A DNA stretch of 64,000 bases from contig NZ_CP146606.1 in the NCBI RefSeq assembly GCF_032842945.2, forward strand, positions 2,608,501 to 2,672,500, in the 5' to 3' direction. Below, piece after piece: positions 60,735 through 64,000 of the stretch. Source of the DNA: Roseovarius sp. W115. GTDB taxonomy: Bacteria; Pseudomonadota; Alphaproteobacteria; Rhodobacterales; Rhodobacteraceae. Numbering within the stretch: position 1 is the stretch's first letter; each line of letters begins with the position of its first letter. The notes under the pieces were generated by a model. That model worked only from the letters and a program-made list of their open reading frames with translations. It did no database searches and had not been told where the DNA came from. The position numbers and the translations under genes are program-made.

Positions 60735-61018
60735 CTGATGACCTTTTCAAACAACCGCGCGTCTTTGCTGTCTACCATTTGCGCGGTGGCGGCATCAAAG
60801 GTTTTGAAGTGCTGAGAGGCGAGGTGCGCGTCGAAGGCCGCCTTGCTGTCATATATCTCATAGAGAAAGACAGTTGTTTCGCCGGGGGTATGGCAGATAT
60901 CGAAAAGCTGGCATCCCGGCTCGTCCCTTAGGGAAGTTTGTGCGTTTTCCTGCACGAGCGCGAGAAATCTGTCCACGTTTTCCGGTTTGATCTCAAAGGT
61001 GACGGTAACGGCAAACAT
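60731..61018 (-). CDS. ABM-domain (YgiN-like) small protein
   Basis: This is a 95-aa dimeric alpha/beta-barrel type protein: MFAVTVTFEIKPENVDRFLA, EPGCQLFDICHTP and FLYEIYDSKAAFDAHLASQH match antibiotic-biosynthesis-monooxygenase (ABM) domains. In sugar-acid operons such proteins may act as mutarotase- or isomerase-like helpers. It is the first gene of the leftward operon, divergent from the dehydrogenase gene. Confidence 0.85.
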   Translation of the reverse strand: MFAVTVTFEIKPENVDRFLALVQENAQTSLRDEPGCQLFDICHTPGETTVFLYEIYDSKAAFDAHLASQHFKTFDAATAQMVDSKDARLFEKVIR

Positions 61019-61074
61019 GGTGTTGGCTCCGGTAGACGTGGCGAAGATTTTCTGCTGGCTCTTGCGTATTTTTT

Positions 61075-61086
61075 AATGCATACATT
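61075..61086. promoter_or_regulatory. Candidate GntR operator between the divergent acid-sugar operons
   Basis: AATGCATACATT is a near-palindrome (TGCATACA versus an ideal TGTATACA) of the FCD/GntR type. It lies in the 117-bp divergent gap, 57 bp from the ABM gene start and 50 bp before the dehydrogenase start. The GntR gene at 63248 is the likely regulator. Confidence 0.5.
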
Positions 61087-61135
61087 GTCAATGCCAAGCC
61101 ATGCCAGTCAGGATGGCAGGCGGATCGGGGGACAT

Positions 61136-62223
61136 ATGCAAAACTTCGAGATTGCGGTTTTTGAAGGAGATGGGATTGGCCCGGAAATCATGCGCCCGAC
61201 GCTTGATATTCTGAGCAAACTGTCGTCGGCGTCCTTGGGCTATGACCTGACGTTTTCCATCGTGCCTGCAGGGGCGGCACATTATGCCGAAAGCGGTGAA
61301 TCCTTTCCTGATCATTCCATGGAGGTGGCGCGCCGGGCGTCGGCGATCTTGCTGTCGGCCATGGGGTTGCCGGACATCCGCTATCCCGATGGCACCGAAA
61401 TTTCCCCTCAGATTGATATTCGCAAGCGGCTTGATCTCTTTGCCGGCGTGCGCCCTGTGCGCGTGCATGCCGCGGCGCTCTCACCACTCACTATACCAGA
61501 CGGCAAAGAGATCGATTTCGTCCTCATCCGTGAAAGCACAGAAGGGTTGTTTTACACGCAAGGCACCGGAGAGGTGGAAGAGAATGAGGCGCGCGAGACC
61601 CTGAGGATCACGCGCGAGGTATCGGAAAAGCTGTTTCAGTTTGCCTTTGCCTTGGCGGCACAGCGCAAATCGCAGGGGCGGGGGCTGGCCTTGTCACGTG
61701 CGTGGACAAAGCGAACGTGTTCCGCGCCTTTGCGTTCTTCCGCGAGATGTTCGACGCCGAAGCGGCGCGGCATCAGGAGATTGCATCGGGCCACGCTTAT
61801 GTGGATGCGATGGCGCTCTGGATGGTGCAGCGGCCCTGGGATTTTGATGTGCTGGTCACAGAGAACATGTTCGGTGACATTCTATCTGATCTGGGTGCCG
61901 GGATCATGGGCGGTCTGGGTGTCGCGCCGTCGGCTGATATCGGGTTGGAGCACGCAGTGTTTCAGCCCTGTCATGGTTCGGCGCCGGATATTGCCGGGCA
62001 GGGGGTGGCCAATCCTTTTGCGATGATCCTGTCGGCGGCGATGATGCTGGATTGGCTGGGTGTAAAACATGATCATCCGGCTCTTTTGGCCGATGGCGCG
62101 CGGTTGCAGGCTGCGGTGGATCAGGTCTTGGCGCGTGGAGATGTGTTGACCCGTGATCTGGGCGGTACTGCAGGCACGCAAGATGCCGCACAGGCTGTGA
62201 TGGCTGCGTTGGACGCAGGATGA
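61136..62223 (+). CDS. Isopropylmalate/tartrate dehydrogenase-family enzyme, frameshifted as sequenced
   Basis: This is a beta-hydroxyacid oxidative decarboxylase-fold dehydrogenase. The first part (MQNFEIAVFEGDGIGPEIMR, RKRLDLFAGVRPVRVHA, REST-EGLFYTQG) reads from ATG 61136. The second (VDKANVFRAFAFFREMF with the catalytic Lys, ENMFGDILSDLGAGIMGG) reads one frame over to 62223. The break coincides with G runs at 61675-61684. One extra G gives QGRGAGLVTCVDKANV and a 362-aa protein of normal size. It probably oxidises the hydroxy-acid feeding OtnK. Confidence 0.85.
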
Positions 62224-63251
62224 GCGGCGCGGGTCGCATACGCGTGGCCTGCCTCGGTGCGGGGTATTTTGCGCAGTTTCACTATGACAGCTGGGCGCGG
62301 ATGGCTGAGGTGGAGCTTGTGGGGTCCTGCGACATGGATCTGGTCAAGGCGGCGGCCACGGGGCTTCCGGCCTATGACGATCTGGGCCAGATGCTGGACG
62401 AGGCGGATCCGGATGTGTTGGACATCATCCTGCCGCCCAACGCACATGCCGCCGCTATCGAACAGGCGATTGCGCATGGGGTGAAGACCATCATCTGCCA
62501 AAAGCCCTTTTGCCGTGCGCTGGCCGAGGCGCGGCATATTGCACATCGGGCTGAGTCTGCGGGTGTGACGCTCATTGTACACGAGAATTTTCGGTTCCAA
62601 CCGTGGTATCGCGCGATCAAGTCCGCGCTTGCCGCCGGGGCGGTTGGCCAGTTTCATCAAGCGACGTTTCGATTTCGGCCCGGCGATGGGCAGGGGCCTC
62701 GGGCCTATCTCGATCGCCAGCCCTATTTTCAGAAGATGCCGCGGTTTTTGGTGCATGAAACGGCGGTGCACTGGATTGATACGTTTCGGTATCTCTTTGG
62801 CGACCCGGTCTCGGTCTATGCGGATTTGCGCAAACTCAACCCCGTTATAGACGGAGAAGATGCAGGATACATCCTGTTTGAATATGCAAATGGTGCGCGG
62901 GCCCTCTTTGATGGGAACCGGCATCTGGATCATGCCGCTGACAATCTGCGCCGAACCATGGGCGAGGCATTGATCGAGGGTACTGATGGGGCGCTGAGCC
63001 TGTTTGGCGATGGGGCTGTGAGTGTCCGAGCCCAAGGGGCACTTGAGGGGCAGGTCATACTTGGACCAGATGAGTGGAGCGGGTTTGGCGGGGATTGCGT
63101 GCATGCCCTGCAAGAGCATGTCGTTGCTGGTCTAAATTCTGGCAGCGCATTGGAGAACACCGCGCCTGACTATCTAAATGTGCTTGAAATCGAAGAGGCG
63201 GTCTATGCGTCGGCGAAGCTGGGACAGAAGATCGATTTGAGGGCCAAATGA
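62220..63251 (+). CDS. Gfo/Idh/MocA-family oxidoreductase
   Basis: This is a 343-aa NAD(P)-dependent dehydrogenase: Rossmann motif CLGAGYFAQFHYDSW, the substrate-loop Lys in IICQKPFCRA (Lys-Pro of the family's EKP) and HENFRFQPWYRAIKSALAAG. The catalytic-type His is in HETAVHWIDTFRYLFGDPV. The substrate is probably a sugar or inositol-like compound. It overlaps its neighbours by 4 bp each. Confidence 0.87.
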   Translation: MSGAGRIRVACLGAGYFAQFHYDSWARMAEVELVGSCDMDLVKAAATGLPAYDDLGQMLDEADPDVLDIILPPNAHAAAIEQAIAHGVKTIICQKPFCRALAEARHIAHRAESAGVTLIVHENFRFQPWYRAIKSALAAGAVGQFHQATFRFRPGDGQGPRAYLDRQPYFQKMPRFLVHETAVHWIDTFRYLFGDPVSVYADLRKLNPVIDGEDAGYILFEYANGARALFDGNRHLDHAADNLRRTMGEALIEGTDGALSLFGDGAVSVRAQGALEGQVILGPDEWSGFGGDCVHALQEHVVAGLNSGSALENTAPDYLNVLEIEEAVYASAKLGQKIDLRAK

Positions 63252-63919
63252 CACGAGCTGAACCACAATCGAACTATCAAAAAGCGCTCATGGGATTGCG
63301 TGAGTTGATTTTCTCCGGTGAATTGACTGCGGGTTCGGACCATCTTGAAACAGAACTGGCCGAGCGAATGGGCATGTCACGGACACCTGTCCGCGAGGCG
63401 CTTCTGACGCTGGAAAGTCAGGGCTTGGTAAAAGTCAGGCCTCGGCGCGGTGTTCGCATTGTTCCGGTGTCGGCCGAAGATATGCGCGAAATATATGAGG
63501 TGCTGACCGAGCTCGAAAGCCTGGCGGCTGAAAACGCGGCGCGCGCCGGATACCATGAAACCGAATTGGTCGCGCTGGCCGATGCAATTGATGCGATGGA
63601 CGCGGCCCTGGCACAGCAGGATTTGGTGGCGTGGGCGGCCGCAGACGAGCGGTTTCATGCAGAGCTTGTCCGGCTTGGTGGCAATACCCGGATTGAGACG
63701 ATTGTGGATAGGATGCAAGATCAGGTGCGCCGCGCGCGGGCTTCGACACTTTACATACGCCCCAAACCGCTTCAGTCGAACGAAGACCATCGTGCGGTGT
63801 ATCGCGCGATCCGCGAAGGCAATGCACAAAGCGCGCGTGCTCGCCACCGCACCCATCGGCAGGAGGCCAAGAAAACGCTCATCGCTTTGCTAGACAAACA
63901 TCAGTTGAAAGGGCTGTGA
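63248..63919 (+). CDS. GntR/FCD-family regulator of the acid-sugar cluster
   Basis: This is a 223-aa regulator with a winged HTH (ELAERMGMSRTPVREALLTL, about 37-56) and a helical FCD domain (ELESLAAENAARAGYHETEL, DERFHAELVRLGGN). Its ATG overlaps the Gfo/Idh stop. It probably represses both divergent operons through the site at 61075-61086. The signal is likely a pathway acid. Confidence 0.9.
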   Translation: MTRAEPQSNYQKALMGLRELIFSGELTAGSDHLETELAERMGMSRTPVREALLTLESQGLVKVRPRRGVRIVPVSAEDMREIYEVLTELESLAAENAARAGYHETELVALADAIDAMDAALAQQDLVAWAAADERFHAELVRLGGNTRIETIVDRMQDQVRRARASTLYIRPKPLQSNEDHRAVYRAIREGNAQSARARHRTHRQEAKKTLIALLDKHQLKGL

Positions 63920-63929
63920 CACCGCGACC

Positions 63930-63943
63930 CTGACTTAGATCAA
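63930..63943 (+). promoter_or_regulatory. Imperfect FNR-type box at the right edge
   Basis: CTGACTTAGATCAA matches TTGAT-N4-ATCAA at 8 of 10 defined positions. A Shine-Dalgarno-like AAAGGAGG begins at 63991, so a plus-strand gene starts just beyond the window. The site could give it oxygen or nitric-oxide control. Confidence 0.35.
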
Positions 63944-64000
63944 GGCGGCATGATGTTGTGGGCATGATGTTCAAATCTCAATCTGCGACAAAAGGAGGAT

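Overview
The window comes from an alphaproteobacterium of the Roseobacter group (Rhodobacterales) that carries out aerobic anoxygenic phototrophy; the species cannot be fixed from the sequence alone. About 39.5 kb is the photosynthesis gene cluster (PGC). Several features point to this group: pufBALMC has a tetraheme pufC and no pufX, the oxygen-dependent cyclase acsF is present with no bchE in the window, and the gene order is of Rhodobacterales type. TGT-N12-ACA boxes for the PpsR repressor control the divergent promoters.

Layout. 1-713: 5' part of crtD (minus). 819-14019 (plus): crtE, crtF, bchCXYZ, pufQBALMC, dxs. 14411-16012: a BCCT osmolyte transporter lying inside the PGC. 16134-32062 (minus, largely overlapping genes): cycA, hemA, puhE, acsF, a 98-aa conserved-looking ORF, puhC, puhB, puhA, lhaA, bchM, bchL, bchH, bchB, bchN, bchF. 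32416-39517 (plus): the regulators ppaA (aerR) and ppsR, then bchG, a PucC-family transporter, bchP, idi and bchJ. Together these make bacteriochlorophyll a from ALA, supply isoprenoid precursors (dxs, idi), make spheroidene-type carotenoids, build RC-LH1, and provide its donor cytochromes. bchI, bchD, crtI, crtB and crtC are not in the window and may lie to the left.

Right of the PGC is ordinary accessory metabolism. 39609-45025: a LysR regulator with a NAD-linked molybdenum formate dehydrogenase (fused FdsG-FdsB, then FdsA). 45229-51405: a GntR regulator, a formyl-CoA:oxalate CoA-transferase (frc), a universal stress protein and a tripartite tricarboxylate transporter (tctCBA); arrays of perfect palindromes bracket this block. 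51466-57474: a quinone oxidoreductase, a ketopantoate-reductase-like protein, a VOC dioxygenase, a pirin and a ThDP enzyme. 57511-57957: an orphan HEPN-like protein. 58070-63919: a divergent acid-sugar cluster (otnC, otnK, a metallo-beta-lactamase-fold hydrolase and an ABM protein to the left; an isopropylmalate/tartrate-type dehydrogenase, a Gfo/Idh oxidoreductase and a GntR regulator to the right).

Four genes (crtF, puhB, bchP and the dehydrogenase at 61136) each carry a single-base loss in a G or C homopolymer. The shared pattern suggests sequencing or assembly error rather than gene decay. The most unusual real signals are tandem PpsR boxes that straddle the annotated bchG start codon, a small ORF coupled to both bchX and bchY, and an FnrL-type box ahead of bchJ.
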